Source of the DNA: Synechococcales cyanobacterium bin59.metabat.ball.084
GTDB lineage: Bacteria > Cyanobacteriota > Cyanobacteriia > Cyanobacteriales > Chamaesiphonaceae
NCBI GenBank assembly: GCA_013297675.1
Contig: JAAFHZ010000001.1
Location: forward strand, 1 to 64,000
Reading direction: 5' to 3'
Length of the DNA: 64,000 nt
Shown: in pieces, positions 1 through 9,209 of the stretch
How the letters are laid out: the number at the start of each line of letters is the position of its first letter
How positions within the stretch are numbered: position 1 is the stretch's first letter
Position numbers and translations under genes: made by a program
The notes under the pieces: generated by a model
Database searches by the model: none
What the model was told of the DNA's origin: nothing
Seen by the model: only the letters and a program-made list of their open reading frames with translations

Positions 1-126
1 GCTCACGAAAGACACATCATTGAAAAAAAGCATCCGATTGAAAAGATATCGTGCTGCAATGGATAACGACTATCTAAGTAGGGTCTTATCGTTGTAGAAG
101 TATCATAATTTGATGCGTTTGCCCTG
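1..126 (+). mobile_element. Right end of a probable ISAs1-family insertion sequence
   Basis: The first 97 bases encode the end of a basic protein resembling the C-terminus of ISAs1-type transposases. About 30 bases after its stop is TTGATGCGTTTGCCCTG (110-126), which resembles the terminal repeat I associate with this family. From about base 127 the reading frame of a caspase-like gene resumes, so 126 is the likely outer edge of the element. The other end and the target duplication lie outside the window, so the assignment is partly inferred. Confidence 0.6.
2..97 (+). CDS. Transposase, C-terminal end only (ISAs1-like)
   Basis: An open frame enters from the left edge and stops at TAG 95-97, giving about 31 residues. 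The stretch SIRLKRYRAAMDNDYL resembles the C-terminus of ISAs1-family transposases, where a basic run followed by (A/G)..DxDYLxxxL is usual. The DDE catalytic part would lie left of the window, so whether the enzyme is intact cannot be judged. The family call rests on this short tail and on the repeat-like end at 110-126. Confidence 0.5.
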   Translation, partial: LTKDTSLKKSIRLKRYRAAMDNDYLSRVLSL

Positions 127-128
127 CT

Positions 129-932
129 AAGACTATTGTGAGCGGTATAAAAACGGGTGATGCTGATATTAATAAAGATGGATATATTTCAGTCGATGAA
201 TTGTATGATTATGCTTACGAACAAGTAATCAAAGAAACTACACACCAGACTCCGCAAAAGTGGGAATCTAATATTAAAGGCAAAATTATTATCTCTGCTA
301 ATCTACGCTTTATAAAAGAGAAAGAATGGAAGGAGAAAGCTACAAAGCTTATTTCAGAATATGGTATAAAGAATGATATTGTATCAAGTGAATTCCTCGA
401 AGAAATAGATAAAATATTCAATGATGATTCTATTGTTTTAGAGGAAAAATGTTTCCAGCTTGGACGGCAATATCTTTGTTTAGGTGAAGCTCTGTTTGAG
501 AACTTGAGGTATGATGAGGGCTGCAATTCATTTGATTTAGCTGCTCAAATAGATGAAGTGAATTTCGATTATTACATATCTCAGAAAGGCAATGCTTTTG
601 TTTACTTGGGTAATCTTGATCAAGCTCATATTATTTATTTGGAAGCACTTGAAAAAAACCCTGATAATTGGCTAGCTATAATAGGTGAAAGTGAAATACT
701 TTTCCAAAATGGTAATATAGATAAGGCTCTTGATTTTGTGGAAAATGCTGTAGTGATAGCTCCAGAAAGTTTTGAAATATGGAATCAAAGAGGACGAATC
801 TTGTTAAAGAAAAATCTACTAAATGAAGCAATGTTGTCTTTTGAAAGAGCTCTGTCTTTGTCTCCTGATAACCCATTAATTTTGAATAATCTTGATTACT
901 CAAAACATCTAATTGAATTAAAAATGAGGTAA
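129..932 (+). pseudogene. Caspase-like/EF-hand/TPR protein, 5' part removed by an insertion element
   Basis: The frame is open from after a stop at 111-113; the first usable start is GTG at 138. The N-terminus matches the C-terminal end of bacterial caspase-like (peptidase C14) domains: GIKTGDAD, then a canonical EF-hand loop DINKDGYISVDE (residues 10-21 from the GTG), then an 'HQTPQ' motif. About three tetratricopeptide repeats follow (residues about 105-255). The catalytic His/Cys part is missing, and sequence upstream of about 127 belongs to an insertion sequence, so this looks like the 3' fragment of an interrupted gene. Family knowledge: caspase-TPR proteins act as inducible death effectors in bacterial conflict systems. 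The HSP90-like gene follows after 9 bases. The DNA is A+T-rich with no CGATCG, unlike most of the window. A residual EF/TPR protein may still be made. Confidence 0.7.
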
Positions 933-941
933 GTATTGCAT

Positions 942-3137
942 ATGAATAACGTTCAAAGTATGAATGATGAATATTCTGAAATTGGAATTGAACTTCCAGT
1001 AATAATCGAAGTATTAAGTGAAAAAATGTATTCATCTGATACTGTCTTTGTTAGAGAAAATGTTCAGAATGCAGTTGATGCAATTAGAATATTTCAAGGT
1101 AAGAATAGTTCCATTAAAGAAGATTTGCGAATTGAAGTAAGAATTAGTACAAACTATATAGAGATAGAAGATTGGGGAGTTGGAATGACTCGTGAAGATT
1201 TGCAAAACTATTATTGGACTGTTGGGAAAAGTTCTAAAAAAACAGAAGAGGCAAAAAAAGCAGGCTGTATAGGACAATTTGGTATAGGTGGATTTGCGAA
1301 TTTTGGTATTTGTAGTGAAATACATGTTCACACTTGTATTAGCAACAAATCTCAAGATGCTACTCATTCGTTTGTCAGGAAATCAGACTTAAATAAAAAC
1401 ATAAAAACAGTGAAATATAGTAAGTCGGATAAGCTAAGTCATCGTGGAACTCTAGTCCGCTGCATTCCCTTGAAAACCTTTGATGTTGATAGAGTCATAG
1501 CATACTTAGAAGCATATATTAAACATCTTCCTGAAAAAGTCTATATTAATGGAGCACTATTATCTGGCGTACCATTTCAAAATTCCACCAATAAACTTAT
1601 TCAAACGAAACAATATAACACTATTTTTGGATCTAATTCGATTGCAGGTGAGGTTTGTTTCTACTTAGATAAAATATCTTTTCACCCAACTTCAGCATGT
1701 ATTAATGGAGAGAATTTTTCATTAGATGGAGAGGTTGGAATATGTACAACTGGAAATAGCTCTAGGAAAATCGTGCGCGAATTAATAGGTTCTCTTCCAA
1801 ATTCTGAAGAATGTATACTTGTATATAAAAATAGTTTCCTAATTGCAGATTTCTCATATAGAAAGCTGTTATTGAATGGTAAATTAGATCTGCCATTTAT
1901 CATGCCAAATGCTACTAGGGAAGGATTTGACGACAAGACAAATTCACTGTTACGTGATACCCTGAATGTAATATCAGATATCTTAGTTAAGCATATTACT
2001 AAAGAATCCGAATTGCTAAATAGATACATTGATCTGATATCTCATTATATATTTAAATCTAGTGATATTGAGTCAATATCTGGTCTTAGAGTTGTATTAG
2101 TTGACTCTAATAAAATATCTCTGAGAGAATTAAGGGAAAAGTCTGAGATTCATAAATCAAGTATTTATTATACCGCTGATGGAGCGATTGATAATGCTAA
2201 AAGTCTTCAGAGAAAAGGTTGTTTCGTTGTTGTTACGCATCATTCTGAATCTAGCTTGAAGTCTATCATTGTAGATTTTTTAATAAAATATTGTGCAGCC
2301 CAAGAGGTACCTAATGTTGTCGTGGAAGAAATTATTATGGATAATAATATACCTCCAAATGCAAGATTTGTACTTCGTAAAATTCTTGGAAATTTGGAAA
2401 ATCAAAGATGTCAAGATGTTGCAGTAATAGGGTGTAGACTGACTCCTAATGAAACTGGCGTATGGTTGAATAGCTCAGAGAAGAGACTGTATGTAGATAT
2501 ATCTCATCAAGATTTTAAGACATTAATGCAATATACCGATAATCCTGCATTTGAATCTTTAATCACTACATTTATCCTGGAATATACTGAAGACTCTTTA
2601 GCTCAATATCGGACTAAGCTCTTCGGTAAAGGCAGTGGATTAGCTTTAGTAGTAAATAAAAACAAATATCAAATTATTATAGAAAAAATATATCAACTTT
2701 CATTAGTTAAAGCCATTAATGATACATGGAAGGGGCCAACTGACAACATAATTAAGGTGAAGGCAAAAGATTTTTTAAAAATGGAAGGATTATATTTAAA
2801 GCTGCCAGAAGATTTAGTAGAATCCTACCAAGAGTATATTTCGTCAGAACACCAAATTGAAGTTGTTGCTCTTGCCAAAACTATTCACTTAATTTTGTAT
2901 TCGGATATTGACAGATATTTAATATTGACTATAGAGTTAGATAGACCAGTATTTGACCCAGTAGATAATGATGGTAAGCATATATTTAGTAATTCGGATT
3001 TTACAAATCATATACTTTACTATCCCAAGGTGAATTCCACTTATGTCCCAATACCCGAAGAGTTTGAGGAATCTCTCGATCCAAAAGGAGGATTAGAACG
3101 GGTGATTTATATAGCAGGTAGAACTGAGGGAGTATAG
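942..3137 (+). CDS. HSP90-like GHKL ATPase, partner of the caspase-TPR gene
   Basis: A protein of about 731 residues starting at ATG 942; a TTG at 936 is in frame and would add two residues. The N-terminal third is a GHKL ATP-binding fold of HtpG/HSP90 type: an E-N-xx-NA-x-DA helix (VRENVQNAVDAI, residues about 37-48), the Mg/adenine motif DWGVGM (about 77-82) and the lid motif GQFGIGGF (about 111-118). A middle region with PNATREGF resembles the HSP90 middle domain; the last 300 residues are not recognised. It is co-directional with the caspase-TPR fragment 9 bases upstream, so it was probably co-transcribed. I infer a chaperone-like regulator that holds or releases the caspase effector. It looks intact; the composition is A+T-rich, suggesting horizontal acquisition. 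HtpG itself is less likely because of the C-terminal divergence and context. Confidence 0.75.
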   Translation: MNNVQSMNDEYSEIGIELPVIIEVLSEKMYSSDTVFVRENVQNAVDAIRIFQGKNSSIKEDLRIEVRISTNYIEIEDWGVGMTREDLQNYYWTVGKSSKKTEEAKKAGCIGQFGIGGFANFGICSEIHVHTCISNKSQDATHSFVRKSDLNKNIKTVKYSKSDKLSHRGTLVRCIPLKTFDVDRVIAYLEAYIKHLPEKVYINGALLSGVPFQNSTNKLIQTKQYNTIFGSNSIAGEVCFYLDKISFHPTSACINGENFSLDGEVGICTTGNSSRKIVRELIGSLPNSEECILVYKNSFLIADFSYRKLLLNGKLDLPFIMPNATREGFDDKTNSLLRDTLNVISDILVKHITKESELLNRYIDLISHYIFKSSDIESISGLRVVLVDSNKISLRELREKSEIHKSSIYYTADGAIDNAKSLQRKGCFVVVTHHSESSLKSIIVDFLIKYCAAQEVPNVVVEEIIMDNNIPPNARFVLRKILGNLENQRCQDVAVIGCRLTPNETGVWLNSSEKRLYVDISHQDFKTLMQYTDNPAFESLITTFILEYTEDSLAQYRTKLFGKGSGLALVVNKNKYQIIIEKIYQLSLVKAINDTWKGPTDNIIKVKAKDFLKMEGLYLKLPEDLVESYQEYISSEHQIEVVALAKTIHLILYSDIDRYLILTIELDRPVFDPVDNDGKHIFSNSDFTNHILYYPKVNSTYVPIPEEFEESLDPKGGLERVIYIAGRTEGV

Positions 3138-3146
3138 AACATTTTC

Positions 3147-3947
3147 CTATTCGATGACCAGTCCAGGTGGCTCAGTTCGATAGCTCAAATGTTCAAGATG
3201 ATACTCCACCGTATCGCGCAGATCCCGAACCGTAAAATCCATTTCTGAAAACGCCTCACATTGTCGTAAATCCACCGATCCAAAATCCTGGGTCTTTTTC
3301 AGCAACTTCGGAAACTCTTTCTTCAAGCCTGTCGCTAACTGCTCAGCCATATCGCAGTATTCATCTTGATCGGTCATATAAATAACACTCAGCCATAGTT
3401 CATAAGCTTCTTCCGGTGGCAGCTCATCCATTGGTTCATAAGAAAGCCTGAAAAACAACACCCCATCAGATTTTTTCTTCCCTTCTTTCTCGATGTACTT
3501 AAAAACTTCCCGTAATCGATCGACCAAACTATTCGGTAAAGCATGACGACGGTAACGTGCAGCTAGCCAGCTTTGCAGCACTTGATGAGAACTAATCATT
3601 TTATAGGTTTCATCTGGCTGAATATTTTCTAGAATGCTTTTCTCTACTGTAAACTTATCTGAGGCTAATACTTCCAAAAAAATATCATCTTTCTGACATT
3701 TGTAACTTAAATGTAAAATTCGGGGATTTTTCCCATTAGTGTAGTTACCATTTTGTTCTGCTATACTCCGAGCCATGATAAACTCCACAAATGGCTCCAC
3801 ATCCAGCCGGTCATTGGCAATATCACAATCATGGGATACAACCATCGCTAAAGGGTAAGGGCAGTAAGGAGGCAAGCCGATAGCCTGAAAGTTTTTAGAA
3901 GCTAATATGCTTCCCTGTTTCCATGAAGTATTTCGAGACCACGGCAT
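3147..3947 (-). CDS. Conserved protein with an N-terminal SHDCD motif, function unknown
   Basis: 266 residues and probably cytoplasmic: no signal peptide or membrane helix is visible. Near the N-terminus is VVSHDCDIAND (about residues 35-45), a cysteine/histidine/aspartate cluster of the S(H/Q)DCD type seen in uncharacterised accessory-genome proteins; it could bind metal, but I cannot assign an activity. The second half is acidic and probably helical. It is the last gene of a three-gene operon and starts 9 bases after the stop of the helix-turn-helix gene. It converges on the HSP90-like gene with a 9-base gap. Confidence 0.6.
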   Translation of the reverse strand: MPWSRNTSWKQGSILASKNFQAIGLPPYCPYPLAMVVSHDCDIANDRLDVEPFVEFIMARSIAEQNGNYTNGKNPRILHLSYKCQKDDIFLEVLASDKFTVEKSILENIQPDETYKMISSHQVLQSWLAARYRRHALPNSLVDRLREVFKYIEKEGKKKSDGVLFFRLSYEPMDELPPEEAYELWLSVIYMTDQDEYCDMAEQLATGLKKEFPKLLKKTQDFGSVDLRQCEAFSEMDFTVRDLRDTVEYHLEHLSYRTEPPGLVIE

Positions 3948-3956
3948 TCGTTTACC

Positions 3957-4595
3957 CTACCCTTGCAAATTGATCGAAACAGCAGATTCACCCAGCACTT
4001 CATTCATCGCTCTCAAGTTCTTTCCTGAACCTTTTGGCTGCTGACGAGTCTGAGCTTCTTTATCGCCAATTTCCTTAAGTAAAGGTAAAGCCACTAAAGG
4101 ATCTTCATTTGCTTTCAGCATATCTAACAAAGAACGTCCTGCTAAGATTGGTCGTTGCAGCAATCTATCTAGACGTTTGATATTAGCCTGACCAAATTCA
4201 TCAGCAAAGCTCGACAACCGCTGAATGTGCTTTACTGTTTCTGATCTTTTTGGTTCTTGTCCCTCCAGCCAAGTATAAACCGTAGGCCGAGTTGCTTTCA
4301 GCACCGCTGCAAGATCAGACATATTGATATCAAAAACATTGCGAATATTGGCAATATGTTCAGCAGTCGATCGGATATCGATTTTTTCGATTAGGGGATG
4401 AAACTCCTCGACGTGAATTATGGTTTTCACCCGGCAGTATTCAGACATCTTTACTGCGCTATCGACAGTCATTAGACCACCAGTGCCTGCCATCATAACT
4501 ATAAAGGGAGCCATAGAGGTAACTGCTTTATTTGATCCATAAGTGTTTGGGACTTGTGGATAAACTGATGGATGAAGTCTTGTTATTGTTGTCAT
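3957..4595 (-). CDS. Helix-turn-helix DNA-binding protein in the TIGR04255 operon
   Basis: 212 residues. A central segment (about 85-120) with 'DLAAVLKATRPTVYTWLEG' looks like a Cro/Xre-type helix-turn-helix, where the second helix follows the 'TRPTVY' turn. The first 50 residues have a hydrophobic stretch (MAPFIVMMAGTGGLM) that could be a membrane segment or buried; a later start is possible. It starts 4 bases after the TIGR04255 gene stop and ends 9 bases before the SHDCD gene, so the three are surely one transcript. It may autoregulate the operon, like the antitoxin or repressor of a small accessory module; this is inference. Confidence 0.6.
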   Translation of the reverse strand: MTTITRLHPSVYPQVPNTYGSNKAVTSMAPFIVMMAGTGGLMTVDSAVKMSEYCRVKTIIHVEEFHPLIEKIDIRSTAEHIANIRNVFDINMSDLAAVLKATRPTVYTWLEGQEPKRSETVKHIQRLSSFADEFGQANIKRLDRLLQRPILAGRSLLDMLKANEDPLVALPLLKEIGDKEAQTRQQPKGSGKNLRAMNEVLGESAVSINLQG

Positions 4596-4599
4596 TTTC

Positions 4600-5385
4600 T
4601 TAAGCCCACTTCTTTTTAGAGTACGCAGTCACTGAACTTTCGAAGGCATTAGTGAGAACCTCATGTGCCGCTAACAGTTGGTTGTTTACCTCTGTGATAT
4701 CAAACTTTTTGGTACGTTGTGCGACAAAAAAATCCGTGTCTAAAACAGCATGACGACCATTAATTTCTCTAAATCGTGGAGCTAACTCAAGTTGTAATGG
4801 AAATAAGTCGGGGGATAAAGATAGAACATTGTCAGTGATTACAGCTCTACTTACCAAAGTCCCACTTTGCATAGATACAACTGTTTCCGTAAAACTATGA
4901 ACTAATTGACCATCTATACTGTTAGATAAACCAAGTAAGGAAGGATTTAGATATTGTTGTAATGTATCATTATCCATTGGTACAACGGCATCAAGATATC
5001 GAAGACCAATGCGTTCCGTATAAGCAAGTTCAACAACATCATGCACTAACTCTAAACCTAAGATAGTTTTTTTTAGGAAATCTTGGAATGTCTCATAAAT
5101 AGTGGTGTGAAAAACCAGTGCATTAGGCAATAGTAAGTAGCCTTCAGTACGATCAGGATTAGTGAAACTCCACCGAATATGCTTTTGCTGTTGTACGTCC
5201 GTCTGCAACTCGTCTAACTGACGAATTGCCAGCTCAATTTGACTATCAGCCCGAAAATCAGGGAAGCCATTACGACGTAAGTGCTCCTGTAGACGGGAAA
5301 CATAGTCCGGCATTTGGGTGATCGGATTAAATTGTACTTGAGCCAAAGTATAAAATACAGGCGCGAGATTCATCTTAGGTATCAC
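4600..5385 (-). CDS. TIGR04255 family protein
   Basis: 261 residues. The start (MNLAPVFYTLAQVQFNPI) and overall layout match the TIGR04255 family: an N-terminal 'P(V/I)....v.F.Pi' strand, a middle with 'RIGLRYLDAV' (about residue 130), and a C-terminus on the order of 260 residues. The family has no established biochemical role; members often sit in accessory regions near DNA-binding or nuclease genes. Here it heads a tight operon with a helix-turn-helix and an SHDCD protein. No catalytic residues can be pointed out. Confidence 0.65.
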   Translation of the reverse strand: MIPKMNLAPVFYTLAQVQFNPITQMPDYVSRLQEHLRRNGFPDFRADSQIELAIRQLDELQTDVQQQKHIRWSFTNPDRTEGYLLLPNALVFHTTIYETFQDFLKKTILGLELVHDVVELAYTERIGLRYLDAVVPMDNDTLQQYLNPSLLGLSNSIDGQLVHSFTETVVSMQSGTLVSRAVITDNVLSLSPDLFPLQLELAPRFREINGRHAVLDTDFFVAQRTKKFDITEVNNQLLAAHEVLTNAFESSVTAYSKKKWA

Positions 5386-5485
5386 AAGTTTTAATTACTC
5401 ACAAAGTATGCCCAATAAGCCAACTTTACACTCTATTTTACACTTTCGTCAAGTTTTTGAATTCACAGGCTTAAAAAAACCGATG

Positions 5486-8400
5486 TTATTGCAGATCTAA
5501 TTGAGTACACTTGTTGACTGCCAGTAATCGTTGACCAGCAACTACTGTTTGCCCCGGCTGGCAATAAACTGCCGCCACTACCCCAGATGCTTCAGCAACC
5601 ACTGGTATTTCCATTTTCATTGCCTCCAAAATCAGCAACTGATCGCCAGCGGCAACCACCGTACCCGTTTCTACCAAGACCTGCCAAACATTCGCTGAAA
5701 TGTGTGATAAAACTGCTTCAGCACCGGTTGGGATAGGCTCTTCAGTCAATTCTGGCTGAAATATTATCTCATCTGGTTCAGTGAATTCGACCGCGATAGC
5801 TGCGCTTGCACCTTCGGTAATCGCCCATCTTGCTCGTTCTTCATTAAAAGCTTGCTGTTGCTTAGTTTTAAAGGTGGTGAGTTCAGCATCGATCGAACTC
5901 AAAAACTCTTGATACTCCTTCAAACTGAAAGTAGTCTCCTCAATTTGCAACTGAAACTTGCCCACCAAAAAATCTGCTCTGAGTTGCAGCAACTCTTCCT
6001 CCGAGACTGGATAGAAGCGAAGCTGATCAAAAAACCGCAGTAGCCAAGGATTAGAAAAATCAGCAGTGCGCTGAAAGCGATTCCACATTTGCACCGTGCG
6101 CCCCACAAACTGATAGCCACCAGGGCCTTCCATGCCATACACACAGAGATAAGCTCCGCCAATGCCCACCGCATTTTCCGGAGTCCAGGTTCGGGCTGGA
6201 TTATATTTAGTAGTGACCAATCGCTGACGCGGATCGATCGGGGTGGCCACCGGCGCACCCAAATAGACATCCCCTAATCCCAAAACTAAATAGCTGGCAT
6301 CAAACACTATGTCATAGACTTCTTGAATTGAATCTAGGCCATTGATGCGACGGATAAACTCAATATTACTGGGGCACCAAGGCGCATCTGGCCGCACTGA
6401 CTGCATGTATTTTTCGATCGCCAGCAAGGTTGCTGGATCTGCCCAAGATAGCGGTAAATGCACAATGCGACTGGGCACAGTAATCTCGGTAATAGCAGGC
6501 AGTTGAGATTCTGCGGTGATTAATGTAGCTAATAATTCCGCCTGAGAAATGAGGCGACTATCATAGTGAATTTGGATCGATCGAATGCCGGGAGTGAGAT
6601 CAATTACTCCCCGGGGCAAATTAGCCTGCAACCATTCCATCAATACATGAGCACGAAAGCGCAGATTCAAATCCAGCACCAAGTCCCCATATTCCACCAA
6701 CAAATACTTGTCCCCAGCTTGGCGATAGACTATCTTCGATGCCAGATCTTGATGCAAAATTGGTGAACAACGTTGACCAGCAATCGGCACTAGTGGCTGA
6801 GCTTGCAGACTAGCAATCAATTGATCTTGAGCCAGCTCCCGCGCTGCTGCCTCTGCCCAGCTCCACGATTGGAAGCGCACCTTGTCACCGGGTTTGAGCT
6901 GACCCACTTTCCATAGTTCAGCTTGGACAATGACCCCCGGACAGACAAACCCCCCTAAGCTCGGACCATCGGGACCTAAAATTACCGGCATATCGCCAGT
7001 GAAATCGATCGAGCCGATCGCGTAGGCGTTGTCATGAATATTAGAGGGATGCAGACCAGCTTCGCCCCCGTCGGTTCTGGCCCATTGGGGCTTGGGACCA
7101 ATTAGCCGAATGCCGGTACGGGTGGAATTGTAATGCACCTGCCAATCGGTGCTGAAAAACATGGCAATATCAGCTTCGGTGAAAAAATCTGGGGCAGCAT
7201 GAGGACCATCTAAAACTCCAATTTCCCAGTGCTGACTGTAGACGGGGATAGCTTTGGGGTCTATCTTTGTAGCTGGCTTTGTAGCTGGGAGATGACCAGC
7301 CGATCGCAGGAGTTTAATTACATCTCCCGATCGCAGTGCCCGTCCAGCATGACCACCAAATTTACCCAGGAGGAATGTGGATTTACTCCCCAAATAATCT
7401 GGCACATCTAGGCCGCCTTGGATTGCTAGATAGGTGCGATAGCCAGCTCCTTTGATATCTTTGATTTTTAGGGTGCTACCGGCTTTAATCTCGATCGCCT
7501 GCCAATAGGGAATAGCTATATTGTCGATAGTCGCGGTCATCTCCGCTCCGGCCAAGGCCATCACTGCATTTGTCCGAAAGCGAATTGTGGCACCGGTAAC
7601 GGTGAATTCAAAGGCCGCTGTACCTTCAAGATTACCCACTAAACTATTGGCCAAACGCAAAGCTAAATGATCCATTGGTCCAGAAGGTGGAACTCCCACA
7701 TCCCAATATCCCACCCGACCTGGATAATCTTGAATACTGCTGTAAGTGCCGGGTTCGATAATTTCGATCGATTGGGACTGATAAGAAAAATCAGCTAAAA
7801 ACTTAGTGCTCAGATCTGCTGCTATAAATTTATCGCTGGCTAAGATCTGCTGAAGATAATCTAGATTGGTTTCGATCCCATAGATCTTACTAGCTTGTAG
7901 GGCTTGCTGAAGTTGGTTAATTGCATCGGATCGATCAACTCCCCGTACAATCAATTTTGCTAGTAGTGGATCATAGTAAGGAGTGATTTCGGTGCCCGTA
8001 TTAATCCAGCGATCGCAGCGCACGTCTGGAAACTGGACTTGATGCAGAGTGCCAGCGCTGGGCTGAAAATTTTTGGCGGGGTCTTCGGCATAAATTCGTA
8101 CTTGAATGGCATGACCTTGAGGTTTTGCTGCTGGTAAAGATAACGATTCCCCCGCTGCTTGGCGCACCATCCATTCCACCAAATCAATGCCCCAAACTTC
8201 TTCGGTTACGCCATGCTCCACTTGCAGACGGGTATTGACTTCTAAGAAATAATATTGGTTGGTCGGCACATCATAAACAAACTCTACAGTGCCAGCCGAT
8301 CGGTAGTTTACAGATTGCCCCAGCCGAATGGCATGAGCTGCTAATTGCTGACGTAATTCATCGCTAATTCCCGGAGCCGGAGTTTCTTCAATCACCTTTT

Positions 8401-9103
8401 GGTTGCGGCGCTGCACCGAGCAATCTCGCTCTCCCAAAGCCAGAACTTGGCCTTGACCATCACCAAAAATTTGGACTTCGATATGCCGAGCCGTAGCGAT
8501 ATATTTTTCTAAATAAACTCCGCCTTGACTAAAATTGTGCTGGCTGAGGCGCTGCACTTTCTCGAAGGCACCTGCTAGTTCAGCCGCATTTAGGCAGACT
8601 TGTAAACCAATGCCACCGCCGCCAGCGGTGCTTTTGAGCATGATGGGATAGCCGATCGACTGCGCTGCTGTTTGGGCTGCTGATAAATTAGCTAATAGGG
8701 GAGTGCCCGGTGACAAGGGCAAGTTTTGAGCAGCCGCTAATTCTCGGGCAGTATGCTTGAGGCCAAATTGACGAAGCTGAGTTGGGGTGGGGCCAATAAA
8801 TACAATATTTGCTTGCTCACAGGCTTCGGCAAACTCGGCATTCTCACTCAAAAAACCATAGCCGGGATGAATTGCTTCTGCACCAGTTTGCTGAGCTACG
8901 GCTAGAATTCGATCGAACCGTAAATAGCTATCAGTCGCCGCCGCTGAGCCAATTTCGTGGGCTTCGGTGGCCAGCAGCACATGCTGAGCATGAACATCGG
9001 CGCTAGAATAAACTGCTACCGAAGCAATTTTTAACCGATCGAGAGTGCGAATAATTCGACAAGCAATTTCGCCCCGGTTGGCAATCAAGATTTTTTTAAA
9101 CAT
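5486..9103 (-). CDS. Biotin-dependent guanidine carboxylase (urea carboxylase family)
   Basis: A 1205-residue multidomain enzyme. Residues 1 to about 450 are a biotin carboxylase (start MFKKILIANRGEIACR, glycine-rich ATP loop KSTAGGGGIGL, EVNTRLQVEHGVTE). The middle, about 455-1080, is the KipA/KipI-like carboxyltransferase typical of urea carboxylases (SIQDYPGRVGYWDVGVPPSG). The C-terminus is a biotinyl domain with EAMKMEIP, the biotin-accepting Lys being near 1164. The family carboxylates urea or guanidine using ATP and bicarbonate. The guanidine-I riboswitch upstream and the two DUF1989 genes point to guanidine, giving carboxyguanidine. Last gene of the riboswitch operon, 106 bases after the preceding gene. 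A biotin ligase gene lies on the divergent arm. Substrate is inferred from context, not from a diagnostic residue. Confidence 0.88.
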   Translation of the reverse strand: MFKKILIANRGEIACRIIRTLDRLKIASVAVYSSADVHAQHVLLATEAHEIGSAAATDSYLRFDRILAVAQQTGAEAIHPGYGFLSENAEFAEACEQANIVFIGPTPTQLRQFGLKHTARELAAAQNLPLSPGTPLLANLSAAQTAAQSIGYPIMLKSTAGGGGIGLQVCLNAAELAGAFEKVQRLSQHNFSQGGVYLEKYIATARHIEVQIFGDGQGQVLALGERDCSVQRRNQKVIEETPAPGISDELRQQLAAHAIRLGQSVNYRSAGTVEFVYDVPTNQYYFLEVNTRLQVEHGVTEEVWGIDLVEWMVRQAAGESLSLPAAKPQGHAIQVRIYAEDPAKNFQPSAGTLHQVQFPDVRCDRWINTGTEITPYYDPLLAKLIVRGVDRSDAINQLQQALQASKIYGIETNLDYLQQILASDKFIAADLSTKFLADFSYQSQSIEIIEPGTYSSIQDYPGRVGYWDVGVPPSGPMDHLALRLANSLVGNLEGTAAFEFTVTGATIRFRTNAVMALAGAEMTATIDNIAIPYWQAIEIKAGSTLKIKDIKGAGYRTYLAIQGGLDVPDYLGSKSTFLLGKFGGHAGRALRSGDVIKLLRSAGHLPATKPATKIDPKAIPVYSQHWEIGVLDGPHAAPDFFTEADIAMFFSTDWQVHYNSTRTGIRLIGPKPQWARTDGGEAGLHPSNIHDNAYAIGSIDFTGDMPVILGPDGPSLGGFVCPGVIVQAELWKVGQLKPGDKVRFQSWSWAEAAARELAQDQLIASLQAQPLVPIAGQRCSPILHQDLASKIVYRQAGDKYLLVEYGDLVLDLNLRFRAHVLMEWLQANLPRGVIDLTPGIRSIQIHYDSRLISQAELLATLITAESQLPAITEITVPSRIVHLPLSWADPATLLAIEKYMQSVRPDAPWCPSNIEFIRRINGLDSIQEVYDIVFDASYLVLGLGDVYLGAPVATPIDPRQRLVTTKYNPARTWTPENAVGIGGAYLCVYGMEGPGGYQFVGRTVQMWNRFQRTADFSNPWLLRFFDQLRFYPVSEEELLQLRADFLVGKFQLQIEETTFSLKEYQEFLSSIDAELTTFKTKQQQAFNEERARWAITEGASAAIAVEFTEPDEIIFQPELTEEPIPTGAEAVLSHISANVWQVLVETGTVVAAGDQLLILEAMKMEIPVVAEASGVVAAVYCQPGQTVVAGQRLLAVNKCTQLDLQ

Positions 9104-9209
9104 GCTTTAACCTCACTAATTACCCATGCTGAACGGTGGCTGAGATTCTTGGAGGGCGGGCTAGTCGATAGCACTGCCCACCATCAATGATTCTCATGAT
9201 TTCTAGTAA

